Shown here: piece by piece, positions 36,641 to 48,743 of the stretch | Layout: each line of letters begins with the position of its first letter | How positions within the stretch are numbered: position 1 is the first letter of the stretch | DNA from: Campylorhamphus procurvoides | Taxonomy: Eukaryota > Chordata > Aves > Passeriformes > Dendrocolaptidae | NCBI GenBank assembly: GCA_013396655.1 | Contig: WBMV01008568.1 | Span: 1,779,329-1,843,328, forward strand | Length of the DNA: 64,000 nucleotides | Direction of reading: 5' to 3' | Position numbers and translations under genes: made by a program | Notes under the pieces: generated by a model | Seen by the model: only the letters and a program-made list of their open reading frames with translations | Told to the model about the DNA's origin: nothing | The model's database searches: none

Positions 36641-39521
36641 GCAAACATGCAACTTACCCTATGTTACCAAAGAGCTGTGCAATACAGCCAGGCAGCCATC
36701 TGAGTTGTTTATCTGTCTACCTCCCTCCTTTGAAGTATTAAGTCATAGAAGCAACAGGAATTAGAAATACACTCTTTCTAGATTACATTCAGACTTTTCT
36801 GTTGCCCTATTTTTATTTGAATAAAAGATATTACATCCATAAACACCACATTCTACCAAATACTAATTCCCTCATAAGGTCACTATGTATCTCATGTGTA
36901 CTGAAAAAGTTCAAAGCAAAGGTTCTTGCCCTGGTATTTCTTATGCCAGTATTCAGCATTGGAGGTGTAAAGGCAAGATAAATGTTATGTTATAGGTCAC
37001 ACTAGAAGTAAATTAAACACATATGTAGAATAGGGTTTATCAAGGAAGAGAGTATCAACTCTGTTGTAACTTGACAAAAATTCTACTTGAGCATGGAATA
37101 TACTATTCTCCCAGACACAAGGCAGGATATGTCCTGATAACATTAAACATCAGTGACATTGTCCTTCTACAAATATGGTGCCTAATTTTATAGTAAGTCA
37201 TCTCTTTCCTGCCTAAAATGTCAGACCTATTTATGTAAATGGGTGCTTCCAAATGAAACTAGCATTTGTGATGGTGTTTTCCAAACCCTTGTGATGACCA
37301 GTTTCATGTCCACCTCCATAAACAACAATGAACTTTCATGGCTGACACTACCTTGAGCTCATAAATGTGTTGGCTGATCTGAGATCAACTGGAGTAGAAA
37401 TTCAGCCAATGAAAGCTGTAAGATTTGGGAAAAACTGAGTTAGCTAAATGAAATAAATGTAGCAGGGATCTCTCTTTAGACTGCTTTTTCTGAATTCTGT
37501 TTGCATTGGTACAAAGAATAGCATATGGTTGATAAGCTCAATCTTTTAAAACAGATAGACCAAGTTCTTCCATAGTTTCTTAAGAGATTGACATATGAAG
37601 TGGTCACAGCACACACTGATAAAGAGAAACTTTCTAGAAACAGAACAGTCTAGGATGTGAGAAATGCAGGGTCAAAACTCTCATTAGGTGGTAGTAAATT
37701 CAAATCTACCACTTGTGAGAATACTGCAGATGTCAAATTAGACTGAGAAATAAAATGTGAAAGTACTATCTATTCTCTGGAAAGTGTTCCCATCTTTGAC
37801 ACCGGGCTCAGGCAAAGGATTTTCACTGGAGCTGAGAAAATGCAAAAACCTGTGTACTGAGATTTGCTCGTTTACAGGAATAGATTCAGCTGAGTTCCTC
37901 TTAACCTTGCTTATGCATTTTATTGAATGAAGAATATTCATACACAGCAGTTCTATAAAAGATGTGGTACTCAAGATGTGAACCATGTTAACATCTTCTG
38001 TTGATGACTTTTGGGGCTTTTTGAACTGCTGGCCCAAGGTTCCCTCAGTGTCCCTGTATACTCAGTGTCACAAGATTTTTAGTAGAAGTTACAGAAGATG
38101 CTTATGACCTTTACCAACTCTCGCCCTGTATGTTGCACCCATGTATTTTTGAAGATGCAGATCTTAGAATCCAAATGAATTCAAGTGTCTTGTGCCTGTA
38201 TAGGCAGAGGGGTTGACAATTATTTTCTGGAAAAGAAAATGAGAATATTAGGGAATTATTGCCGGTTGTAAAAGTATTTGGACAGGGTTCATAAACTTGT
38301 CTTTATTTTGATTGTTTTGAAGCCTCAGCTGGGATTAGAACAGAATATAATTGCTGCCTGTAAGTTGGACCCCAACTAGACCTGAAGGCAAGGGTGCAGA
38401 GCTGGTGGATGTAGGTAAGCAATGTTCATTAGGAAGACAAAATTAAATTTACTAATAAATTTCTCACATATCCATCAGGTGATTTCAGGGTTCAATTTAA
38501 GCAACTGAATGCTTAACAGAAGAGAAAATCAAGATATTGGTTGAAATCTCCTTGTATGCCAACACAGAAACATCTCAGTGTGTTGATACTGTTATTTGAA
38601 TATAAAGTGTCACTGTTTATAATGCACTGAAAAGAAAATTAAAACCTATTGGGTTGTACAATTTTTTGGCAAAAATTGGTAGTGATTTATGCCAATTTCT
38701 TAATACAAAACTGTAATATACTATTATATTTCTCTATAAATAGGAAAAATACACTTTTCACTGCACTACCTGTTCTAGAAGTGCTGCGTATTTTTGCAAG
38801 AGCTAACTAGTATGTTTTTGTTTTAATGAAAAGATATGTGTATCCTGGTAAAGTTTGCCTGCAAAGTAATGGTATAACCTGCAAAGAATCCTGCATAGTT
38901 TTTTCCTATTCCAAATAGGAAAATTGAAGAAGAACCATCTGTGCTGAAGGCCATCCAGGTGGAAAGTACATTTTGCAAAGACAAGAATTTCAGCAATATC
39001 CATTTAGAATCTACCTCTTAGTGTCTGGGAATTTTCATGTGTTTACAGCTGAAAATAAATCTACTAGAAGGAATCTGGGCTTACATATGTTTGGGCAAAA
39101 TACAACTTGTGAATTGCTAAGTTTTCCAAAGTCATCTATGCAGAAGTGAAATTGCCAGTGACTTCTTAATGGATGATTTGAATGGAATTAATTTTAAAAT
39201 TGGAGTGAGAGGGAGAAGCAGGACTAAAGAGTGTAGCAGATGTTGGAAGTCAAGCCAAGTGACTGTATGGCTAAAGGACCTGTAGGCTACTGATTACCTC
39301 TTTGCTTTGAAAAATTTTGGACCTGTGGAAACAGAATGACTCAGTGAATCATAAACATAATTGCAGTGTTTTGCAACCTATTTGAATCCCTAAATATGGG
39401 AAGTCTTTCCACACCGCCCTTGCTGGTTTTGTATGATCATTTAAAAGTACCCCATGCTGAGAGCCAAATAACTTGATAAGGGAAATTTGATAAGACAAAC
39501 TGCTTATTGATCCTTCAATAA

Positions 39522-39562
39522 GTGTAATTAGTGACTAATAGTGTTGATTAAAGCTGATTCCC
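39522..39562. promoter_or_regulatory. TAAT-motif cluster, possible enhancer core
   Basis: GTAATTAG, ACTAATAG and TTGATTAAAG lie within 41 bases, in a stretch without repeats or ORFs. Hypothesis only. Confidence 0.15.
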
Positions 39563-40702
39563 TTTCTTTGGGCTGAAGCAAAAAATGCCTTTAAGAGCCT
39601 GATTAGAAGCACTTGGATTTCATCTCTTGTGGAAACTACTGCAGAAGATTAGAAAATCTAAGGGACAGACACATGAGATTTGTGTTTTATTGTGGAATAA
39701 GCAAAACTAAATGTGTAAAACAGACAGAGTATGTAAAAGTTAAGCACTGCAGCACCTAACTTCTGAGCATCTGGCTCCCTAAGAAGCAAGAATGCCAAGT
39801 CACACTTTTCTGCAGTGCTAAGTGTCACTATAAACAGGATTTAAATTAGCCTGTGAAGAGCACATAGATCTATCCAACTGTGAAACGATGTAGAGAGGGA
39901 GCTTTGTCTCATATATTCTGCTTTTCTGGACTAACAAAATCTCTTTTACAGCTGTCAAGGAATCCACTAACATCAAACCCTTCCCTGACGCTGAATGGAT
40001 ACAAAAGGCTTTGACAGACTTGAATTTTTTTTAAATTTCAGCTCTAAGGATTGAGCTTATCTTCTAAATCCTGCCCAAATACGCATGCTGGTGAAAGTGG
40101 AGACTCACATGCTGTCCAAACTCCATACTGTAAGGGTCTCCTCATGAAGGCAATCCCATCATCTTTCTTTTAAAGTTACTGCTATTGCAGCTACCCAGTA
40201 CCCTGACTGATCAATAGTCAGCTGCTCTGTGCAATTTCTTCTGATGTTTTCTTTCTGTTGTCAAACATAAATCTCAAATGATGTAATAACAGAGGAGAAA
40301 TGTTCTCTGTCAAAGCTTTTTTAGCCTTTCAGTATTTTTCCAGAGGCAAGGGATAGTTTTATTTCTTTGGTTTCTGGCAAACTGTTTTGTTAGACCCCCT
40401 GGGCAGTACACAAAAGATGTCTCCAAGTCCAGATTTGAAACTGATATATCATTTTGTTACTATCAATTTCCTTGGACTCTGGACCCCAATGAACACAGCA
40501 CTCTCTTTTTTTGAAGTGTATTTCTAGTTGTCCAGAACTATGTTATGTTTGTGCATTCTGGGAAAATGCTGCAGTACTCAGATGGGGAGCTCTAAAGAGC
40601 TGCCACAAACAGCAGCATCAGCAATGATGTTACAGTGTCCATCTGTGACAGACTGTATTTCTGTCTCACTCGGTTTTTAGTTATTGGGTTGAATCAACCA
40701 AC

Positions 40703-41130
40703 TTGTGTATGTGTTGGTGGGGGCAGGGGCCGGGCCTCCAGGTCAGAACACATATGGCCTTCAGCCCCAAGGATCGGAAGCCTCGTGGCAGAGACTGTCA
40801 GTCAAAAGGCCCACTTGGTAGCCCACCTGCACCATGTCCCCTGGAGCCTCTGACTGGATATGGTACCCCTCACTCTGGCCTGGAGGTTGCGGAGTGGTCA
40901 GTGAGCTGGATGTCCCACCAGGGAGAGGTGGCCATAGTGGCCAAATCACATAAATAGAGGAGCACAGAGCTTTCTCTTCCCTGGTCATCACTGTGTGAAG
41001 GACTCTGGCAGTAACTATTTTTCTCTTTTTCTAATAACTTTACTCCTTTTTCTCTTCTGCCTCTCTCTACTCCTTCTTTCTTTTCTTAATCTCTCCTTCT
41101 TCCTTTACTCTTTCTTTAATCTCTTGTAGG
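40703..41130 (+). mobile_element. Probable ERV LTR fragment
   Basis: A GC-richer block (40703-40945) leads to a TATA-like CATAAATAG (40949-40957). A TTTCTCTTCCCTGGTCATC segment with a GTGTGAAGGACTCTGGCAG stretch follows, then a 100-base pyrimidine-rich tract to 41130. This U3-TATA-R/U5-like arrangement resembles bird ERV LTRs that I partly recall. The 5' and 3' ends, polyadenylation signal and target duplication are not clear. The alternative is an unrelated GC-rich promoter-like sequence. Confidence 0.45.
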
Positions 41131-43595
41131 TAACTTAAAACCAATGGCATTTTACTAGGTTCTGGTTTGGTATTTGTTGGGTACTTTAGTGAAATGCTGC
41201 TCCTTGGTTGTATGTTAGTCCTGTGAAACTTTTGCCAAAATGCCCATTTTTCCACTAAATGAAATCTCTCATGAAAAAGTCTGTGGCTTTTTCTCTTTAC
41301 GGAACATCAAAGTATTAAGGAACCAAAGGCTTTGAAAAAAATTCAGAGGAGAATTATTTTGGAGTCTTAAATATAAGTAAAATGCCTCGGCAACTTGTGA
41401 CTTTCAGCTGGGGCTTTACACCATTGGCAAGAGACCTTAGGAAAAGGCTGCCTAGTTCAGACTCACAGTCTGATAAACGAAGGATTTCCAAAGTTGTTTT
41501 ATTCCTTGTGTGAGGAATGAGTATGAGATAATAGGTTGGGTCCAAGACATGTACTTCTAAATCAAAGTGAAATGTTATACTGGAAATCCCTTAGGTAGCT
41601 TTCACTGAGCTATTATGTTGACACAGTGTAAAATAGTGTGTTGCTCTGTTATTTCTGGAAAGGCACTGTGCTGAAACTTCCACTTGTTTATAGGGCTAAT
41701 AATGACAGGAGCAGTGTATCAATAATGTGTGTTTCCAGTTCCAAAGATAGCTTGGACAGCACCTGGAAAGGAGTAAAGCCAGGAATGGGGACTGCAGGAC
41801 TAACAATTTGGGAAACACTGGCTTAGATGGTTTTTTACTAAGGAAAGTCTAATAGAAATAGACCAGTTCCACACTATGAAAAATGTTTAAATGATTGCAC
41901 TGAAGGAAGACCACTGGCTTGAATCTGAGTCCTTTAATTTGTTCACAATCAAATACCAGCTGCGCAGTAAATGGGTGCAGAGGATCTTTTGAATGTACCA
42001 TATTACCTGCAGCAAATTACAAAGTATGTGTTAGATGGTTTTTAACCTATGTACACATGTAAGTTCACATAATTCATATGACTTCTTTTTTTCTTTTCCT
42101 TTCTGAATCTTCTATATAACAAATAGGTTGGACTTAGTCTGGATAAATGTCAGATACTTTCAATTTAATCCTGCATTAGATTCACCCCTCAGCTGAGTCC
42201 TTGGTTTGTGTTACTGTAGAAGGCAAAGAGATGAGATAGACTTCCAAGGTCTTGTTTAATCTAGTTCCCTAATAAATCAGTGCTAAAATCTAATCTGTAT
42301 CAAGTGATATTAGTGGAGCTCTCATTTCTTTCTGATGCACACATCAGAATAAGATTATGTATCAGAATGTCTTTATTTTTCTGACATTTTAAAACAAAAC
42401 CAAGAAAGATTGAAGAAATGAAAGCTTTCAGTAAAAAAAAAAAAAAATCAAAATGGTACAAAAACCAAAATGGTTTTGGTAGATGGACTGTGTTATGAAA
42501 ATATTTCTAACTCAGCCACCTGAGTGTCCTACAGAACACTGGAGAAAAGAGAAAAGGAAAGCAAACCAGGAAAATCAGAATGTCTAGTTTTAACTAATAT
42601 TTAGGGTCTAATTCTGTGCCTGTTGAAACAGTCAATTATGCTCTGACTAGAGTGCAGTGATTAGGTGTGCTGTTGGTGCCAGCAACCCACTGCTCACTGC
42701 CGTTTGAGTATGGCAAAGCCTTTATAACAACAAATTCAATAATTAACTGATATGGAAAATATCATTAGGAGATGCGGCACAGGGTTTTCTGGTTTCTCTT
42801 AGTGCATATCACAAACCTGCTTTAAATATACAGGAACACAAAGTAATGAAAAGAATATTGCCATCTCATGCCATGTAGCTTTGGTGAACATGGTATGTTC
42901 TGTGAATAGGGAAAATGTAGTTCAGGACCTTACTAGTTGGGAAAAGTCACAGTGCATGCTTTGAAAAGAAATCAAAGGCTGGTCAATGAAGATCACATTA
43001 AATGGCTCACAAACTTCCCATTTTCACAAAAATTGACAAAGCTCGCCTGTTGATTTATTATTCAGAGTGCTGCTTCCTCAAGATCATAAATACAGTTTCT
43101 GGCCCAATCAGCTTCTCTGGGTTTCTGAGGAAGTGATAAGCACAATAGAATTCAGGAAGATTAAGGGATGAGGTGGAAAAGGAAAGCTGAGCTGTGTTTC
43201 TGCATGTTACCTTGTGTAAAACAGCAACAGAGAGATAAGAGCCGAGAAGTGTGAAAATATCTGCACAAACTCCCTTGTAATTGAAGCTTGGGGCTCCATC
43301 AAAACTCCCTTTTCAGGATGAATGATTCAGCTTCTCAGCTGCATAGATTTGAGAGGTTAATCCTGTCTTAAGGAATTCTACACTTACATTTATTTAGAGA
43401 GTATGATCTCTACATATTGAAAAAAAACCCCTAAAATCCTCTTCAGATTAGGCTACTTATTTACTCTCTCTGGAATTCTTAGGACTAATACTTTTATGTG
43501 TATTAACTCTGGTGTTAATGTAGTTCTTGACTGGAAAACTTTAAAAAGCGTGTAAGAAGATAATTTAGCTGGCATGGAGAATGGAGCTGGGGATC
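41131..43595. other. Unique non-coding DNA
   Basis: No gene or interspersed repeat recognised. An A15 run (42433-42447) is followed by a small hairpin sequence (42464-42480). Confidence 0.5.
42464..42480. repeat. Short perfect hairpin
   Basis: ACCAAAA (42464-42470) and TTTTGGT (42474-42480) pair perfectly around TGG, just after an A15 run. Confidence 0.7.
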
Positions 43596-43643
43596 AGGAT
43601 CATTTGCTTCTCTGTAAGCAAGAGGATCATTTGTTTCTCTGTA
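43596..43643. repeat. 27-bp tandem repeat, 1.8 copies
   Basis: AGGATCATTTGCTTCTCTGTA (43596-43616) recurs at 43623-43643 with one mismatch; the period is 27 bases. It directly abuts the MIR remnant that follows. Confidence 0.88.
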
Positions 43644-43745
43644 CTTACTCTGTGATTTTGTCATGTTAGCTATATGTACCTCTGTTTACCCATGTGCAAA
43701 ATGGGCATAATATATTTCAGGGTTTTGGTGAGACTAAATTATGCT
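43641..43745 (+). mobile_element. Ancient MIR (CORE-SINE) remnant, sense
   Basis: The order GTGATTTTG, CCTCTGTTTACCC, GCAAAATGGGCATAATA and GGTTTTGGTGAGACTAAATTATG follows the MIR consensus segment with CCTCAGTTTCC...TAAAATGGGGATAATA. MIRs are very old tRNA-derived SINEs shared by amniotes and long inactive, so in birds only diverged traces survive. Confidence 0.75.
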
Positions 43746-46700
43746 GAACACTCCTTTCAGATGAAGGGCTGTCAAAATAACTGCAACCATTTCTGTCAAG
43801 CAGCTTTTATTGGCTGTGATATAGTTGCTTGGTTTCATAACCGACCTTATATGGAAGATGAAACCTTGTTGGGCTGAGGCTCTGCTGTATTGTCAATAAT
43901 GCCTTATGGTATGGTTTGCAAAAAAACAAAACCTGCAATTGATAATCTCAGAGATGGTTGCTTGTGAAAAGGTGTTTAAGCACTACGTCCAGAACACATT
44001 CATTTTTCCATCAGTGTCACAACTGCAGGATGAAGAGTTTTTAAAGCATTGACCTATTTTTAAGTTTACCAAGCTTCTGAGAAACTCTCAGCAAATATTT
44101 TATAATTCTAGTGATGCCTATTCCATTTGAATCCAATATCTGTAGTTTCTTTGTAGTCTGAATTAAGGGTGCATTTTGTCCTTGGCAAGTAGATGTTGAA
44201 ATCTAGAAGGAAGAACATGGACTGTAGGAGAGAGGTTCTCAGGGGATGCTCTGACCAGCGAGACTCTTGGCTGGGAAGCTTGCAGCATCTTTAGAAAATG
44301 ATTCTCCTGTTAGGCAATCTAGGGAGTTTAACTCTTTAACTTTCACTGCAGTACAACATCCAGTTTGCATTGCAGATGTTGGTGACAAGGAGACAATAAT
44401 ATGTTGATAGAAAATTCATCTCTTATTACCGTTGTCCTGTTACTCAGAGGTAGAGAAATGTCCCTAGATTTCTGTTTGATTTTGAGGAATTGCTAGGATC
44501 CTAACCTATGAGGGCTTAATGTCCACTCTCATATCTGAGAACATTACTGGCTTATGTTTTTTTGGTAAACATGTGCTAGTGTTTTGTTACCAGTAAGCAG
44601 CTGTAAAAAGATGAGAAAATGGAAAGAGACATTCCACACTGATATTTTATTTAGACCTTAATAAAGACTGTTGCAAACTACTTCTCAAACTTGTAAATTA
44701 CTCCGTCGGAGAACTCACAACCTTAGTTAATACTCTTTTCTCTGATCTCTGTTCTGCGGCATAATAGCTTTTCTAAAAAAGCTAATGACAAAATTTCCAT
44801 CAGCTTCATGGGTGGAGGGGAAAACTGTTTTTATTCACACTTATATTGAAAAAAGTAACAGGAAATTACAGGTGAAGTCTTAAGGGAGATCAGGCCTTGA
44901 CAACGTTTGGAGCACAAAAGCTTTACTGTAACAATTCCAGCTCTTTTTCAGAAGGTGCTGCACACCTTTCAGGAGTGCTTGTTAAAGAAGGGCCTTTATT
45001 TTTAGTCTTGGCAGAAGAAATAGAAACAGTCAAGGCAATTTTCACTTTTAAACAAGAACAGCTACTAAGAGGGGGAACCAAGAGAACCTTGACATGCCAC
45101 TCAGAGAAAGGAACTATTTTTCCCGCTGCATAAATCAGCCTTGCAGTTCTGCAAAGAGTAGTCACTTTTCAGGAGACTACTTGACTAACTTTAGTGCATA
45201 CCATGCTATTCTTTTAGCTCAGTGAAGAGTTTAAGAGATTTTTCTGGACATCTTAATAAGACTCAGTTCAATGATGTAAAACATTTTCTGAAAGCTACAT
45301 CAATTGTAGTCCACTTCAATAGAAGCAAAACTAGATACAGGCTAAGGCCTTAGCATAAGGAAAGCAGCAGGCCAATAACTTAAAAAGGAAGAATGTTTTT
45401 ACATGAGCATATGGAGTGTGTGTTTTATACTGCCATTTTATTCTGTCTTTATATGAAATTTTGATGAAGAATGGGATGCCTGGGGACCACGCTTCAGGTC
45501 AGAGACAGAAAACCTGTCTTGCACACAGGCACTTGCTTTCTCATTAGATTCATATTCTTTCTTGACATATCTAAGTAAACATACAACTACCAGATATAAA
45601 ATTATCTTAACCTGCTGTTCACTTTCTCTCTTGTATGTGCTGAAGGTTAGTACTAATTTTTATTATTTTCTCATATTAAAAAGCTGCAAATGGGATATGA
45701 GACAGGATGCTAAAATTCTTTTCCTGATAGAGCACTGCCGTTCTTACTTTGGTGCTGTTCAGTGAACAGCTGGAGAAAGGACCAGAAATGAGTGATTATA
45801 CTTGGGAAGAGAGTTGCCCATGAAGCCGTGTCTTTGTTAAAACACTAGAAGAGTCTGTGGAAAGATTTGAGAATTTCAGTTCAGCCAGGAAAAACATTTT
45901 TTTTTAGATATGTCCTTCATGCTGTGAGTGTAGCTTGTCAACAATCATACTCAGTTGGATGATGCTGGTGGGGATGGTTATTTTTCCCAAAGCCAGATCT
46001 TATTTGATTTTTGTTACAAAGAACTCTCCTGTAACTGTTAACAGAGATAACAGGACTCAATCCTCTGAAAGATGAGGTTGTAGAAACAGCTCACTATAGG
46101 GGAGAAAGCTCAGCAGCTTTCAGGAACCAAAAGCCTCTGTTTGATCCAACCAGACATCTTTTGGTGGGAAAAGCCTCTTTTACAGTATTTTGGAGAGATC
46201 TGTGTCCTCTCTCTGTCAGAACATGGAATTGCAAAGCTAATATTTGGTCCATTTTTTTCCCCTCAATTTTTCAGAGACTGAGAAAGCTTTGGTGAGCATT
46301 TGGTTTTGTTTGAGTTTCATCAAGGGCAATTTACACTGGACATGTGTTAGTGAGTGAAAAATGCTTAATGCAGAAAGAAGATAGGGCAATATTAAGGTTA
46401 TCTCTTTTCTTCTTCCTATTCATGTAAGCTAGTAGGAAACTTTGCAGTTGTGTTCCTGCAACACTGTGAAAAGGAAACAGCTTCCCCAGGAGATACTAAC
46501 AGCTCCAATGTCAGTAAAAATTTGAAGTTGAAAGTTAGAAGGATCCCTTTAAAACAACCAAAACTTCAGTAGATGAGGGAAATTTAAGGCAGAAAAATTA
46601 AACCACTCTCAAATCAACAATCACCATTGGGTGGTATCTGATTGTCAAGTGATCTGCTGTCTGGCACGAAAACAATGGAAAATATGCCAGTTACAGAACA

Positions 46701-48200
46701 GTTTGTTTTTCTCACAAGATGTACTTTTCAAACATGATTCCAACCATCACTGTTGATTAATTTTTTTCTCTAGACAGTGACAAAATATCCATAGGTTTTT
46801 TTTTTCCTGTTGCTGTTTTTTATTATGTTTTGTTTTTGGTGTTTGGTGTGTTTTTTATTTTTTTTTAAATTGTCTGTGGAAGTTTGAGACTCCCTTCACT
46901 TTATTACACTTGGACATTACATGTATTTTATGATTAAGTGCTGAGTCTAGTGATTCCTGTTTAAGAGAAATAAGTTTGGGGATCATGTTGAAGTTTGTGT
47001 TTCAAATCTTCTCCTGGTGAGCATGTATGCCATGGGGTTGCCTTGCTAAAGTGTGGGCATGATTCAGGGAGAAAGCATCTGCAGGGGTAATGTGCATATA
47101 TATCTAGATGGATATTTGTGTCATTTATTTAATTACAGTTGCAGAAGACCTAAGTACTCTAAGTGTTAGCTACATGTCATTTCAAATAAGAGTAACCTCT
47201 CAGAGATATGGTATAACAAAAAAAGCTAAATTAAAAGTCAGTCCATTAGGGCCAATGATTATGCCCAATAATAAACATTTCAGTGTCCTATCAACTATCC
47301 TCCACGGTCTTGACAACATATATAGCCCTTTCTGCTTCCTTGCAGCATGTCCTATACGTGTATGTATTTAAATGAATCATCCAAGTAGCTGTATTCTGAC
47401 ATAATAAATGCAAATAGTGTAACTTGAATGCACATTTAATGACAAAATCAGTCCATTGCACTGATTTTTATTGCAATGACTAACAGATAAGTAACCCATT
47501 TAACAGGATGCATCACACTAATGAAACTCCTGTGAAGGTGTTTTCCCCTGTGTTTTTATAGCATCTAGAACAACAGAGTCTGTTTTTCTAGGTGTTATAT
47601 TCATGCAGTTAATAAATATACAGCATAGTAGTGTTTTGAATTAAGTTTATATAATGTAGATACAATTGTCTATGGTTATGGCCTTTAAGAGACTTCACTG
47701 TAACTTACTATAACCAATAAAAATGAGCAATGATATCTTTTTGAAAATGATGCTTAAGTCTGTGCTGTTAAAGCTGTCATGAAAATTCAAAATGAGTGCC
47801 CTGATGTTCTGTACTCTGAAACACACCAGAACTTTCACTGGTATCAAACCAGCATTTGGAGAAAACAAACCATTGATGTTAAAGAAAAAAAATCTTAAAA
47901 AATGTTGACTGTTTCAAAGTTAACTCTATTTCTAATTCTGTAATCATGTAAGTTATGTATATATGCATATGTATGTATAATACAAGACTAGAGATGAGAG
48001 TAAATGATATAAACTAATGAGGATCTCTCTGAAATTCTCACTGTATGTGCAGACTGCATACGTATTCCTTGGTTTTAACTTAATTTTTGAAGAAAAATGT
48101 CTGATAAAAGCTGTTGCGAATTCCACCAAAGTCAAAGGTCCTGTGCAGAAAATAATCTCTTTAAGTAAGTTCTGGGATTTAAAGGAAGAAAGACAGAATT
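43746..48200. other. Unique non-coding DNA
   Basis: No gene or interspersed repeat recognised. At 44940-45135 both strands are open for about 65-80 codons without a known motif. A T/G-rich low-complexity stretch lies at 46794-46868. Confidence 0.5.
46794..46868. repeat. T/G-rich low-complexity stretch
   Basis: T-runs of up to 12 interspersed with GTTTGGTGTG-type sequence. Simple sequence. Confidence 0.8.
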
Positions 48201-48287
48201 AAAAAAAAAAAAAAAAAAAAAGCTAGTACTCTAGCTTACAGAGGTTTGTTTGGGTTTGGGTTTTTTTGGATTTTTTTTTTTTTTTGG
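48201..48287. repeat. A21 run, 7-bp hairpin and GGGTTT/T-rich tract
   Basis: An A21 run (48201-48221) overlaps the start of a perfect hairpin: AAGCTAG (48220-48226), loop TACT, CTAGCTT (48231-48237). Two GGGTTT-like units and a T15 run follow up to 48287. The A-run and T-run are complementary and could pair across the hairpin. Confidence 0.8.
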
Positions 48288-48397
48288 TTCATATGAGAAC
48301 AAAATATTGGAAGTGACTTCTCTAGAACACTAACAACTACCTAATAGTCATGACAATTATAAACTTCTTTGAGTCACCCTGAATATATGACCCATAC

Positions 48398-48743
48398 TGT
48401 GGGAAACTGCAGCAGGTCTGCAGATCCCTTGAAGGAGCAGGAGGAGTTTGACCTTGGCCAGATTGCTGTATACCCGTGAAGATAAACAACTTGCAGAGAC
48501 TGAGAAAACCTATGAGAAGCACAAGATAAGAAACCTGGAGTTTGTACAGAGGCAGTAGTTTGCATAGAGACAGTTTGTAACTGTGACCAATAGCTGATTG
48601 GTTGCGTGTAATGAGCACCAATAATGTCAGTGCACGTACACTTAGGAAATATATAAAAGTAGTTGTGTGAAAAAAATAAAAAAAAGTTTTTCGGGATCTT
48701 CACCTGCTTTTTATCAAGTCCATCCCAGGAACGACACTGTACA
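48398..48743 (+). mobile_element. Solo LTR with clear promoter, class II-like
   Basis: A compact LTR of about 345 bases. It starts TGTGGGAAACTGCAGC (48398). It carries CCAAT boxes at 48587-48591, 48597-48601 (inverted) and 48618-48622, and a strong TATA box TATATAAAA at 48650-48658. An AATAAA at 48675-48680 precedes a TTTTTCGGGATCTTCACC U5 start. The 3' end is near 48743 and is approximate. AATAAA sits only about 20 bases after TATA, so R must be short. No internal ERV sequence is next to it, hence a solo LTR. I could not find a target duplication. The promoter elements look well preserved, so it might still start transcription to the right. Confidence 0.7.
48650..48680 (+). promoter_or_regulatory. 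LTR TATA box and polyadenylation signal
   Basis: TATATAAAA at 48650-48658 with three CCAAT motifs 30-65 bases upstream; AATAAA at 48675-48680. Expected start of transcription is around 48680-48685. Confidence 0.65.

Larger units (their letters stand above)
32807..40702. other. Unique AT-rich non-coding DNA
   Basis: Nearly 8 kb without a recognisable gene or interspersed repeat. A good minus-strand acceptor-like tract lies at 35350-35372, but the frames after it close within 12-24 codons. A short (AAATC)n run is at about 35758-35776. Homeodomain-type TAAT/ATTA clusters occur at 36601-36640 and 39522-39562. ORFs of up to about 100 codons (37738-38037 on the minus strand) have no family features. 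Confidence 0.5.

Noticed and set aside
44897..45165. Overlapping plus and minus ORFs of about 80 codons
   Set aside because: Neither peptide has a recognised motif and no donor is present; kept only as part of the unique-DNA description.
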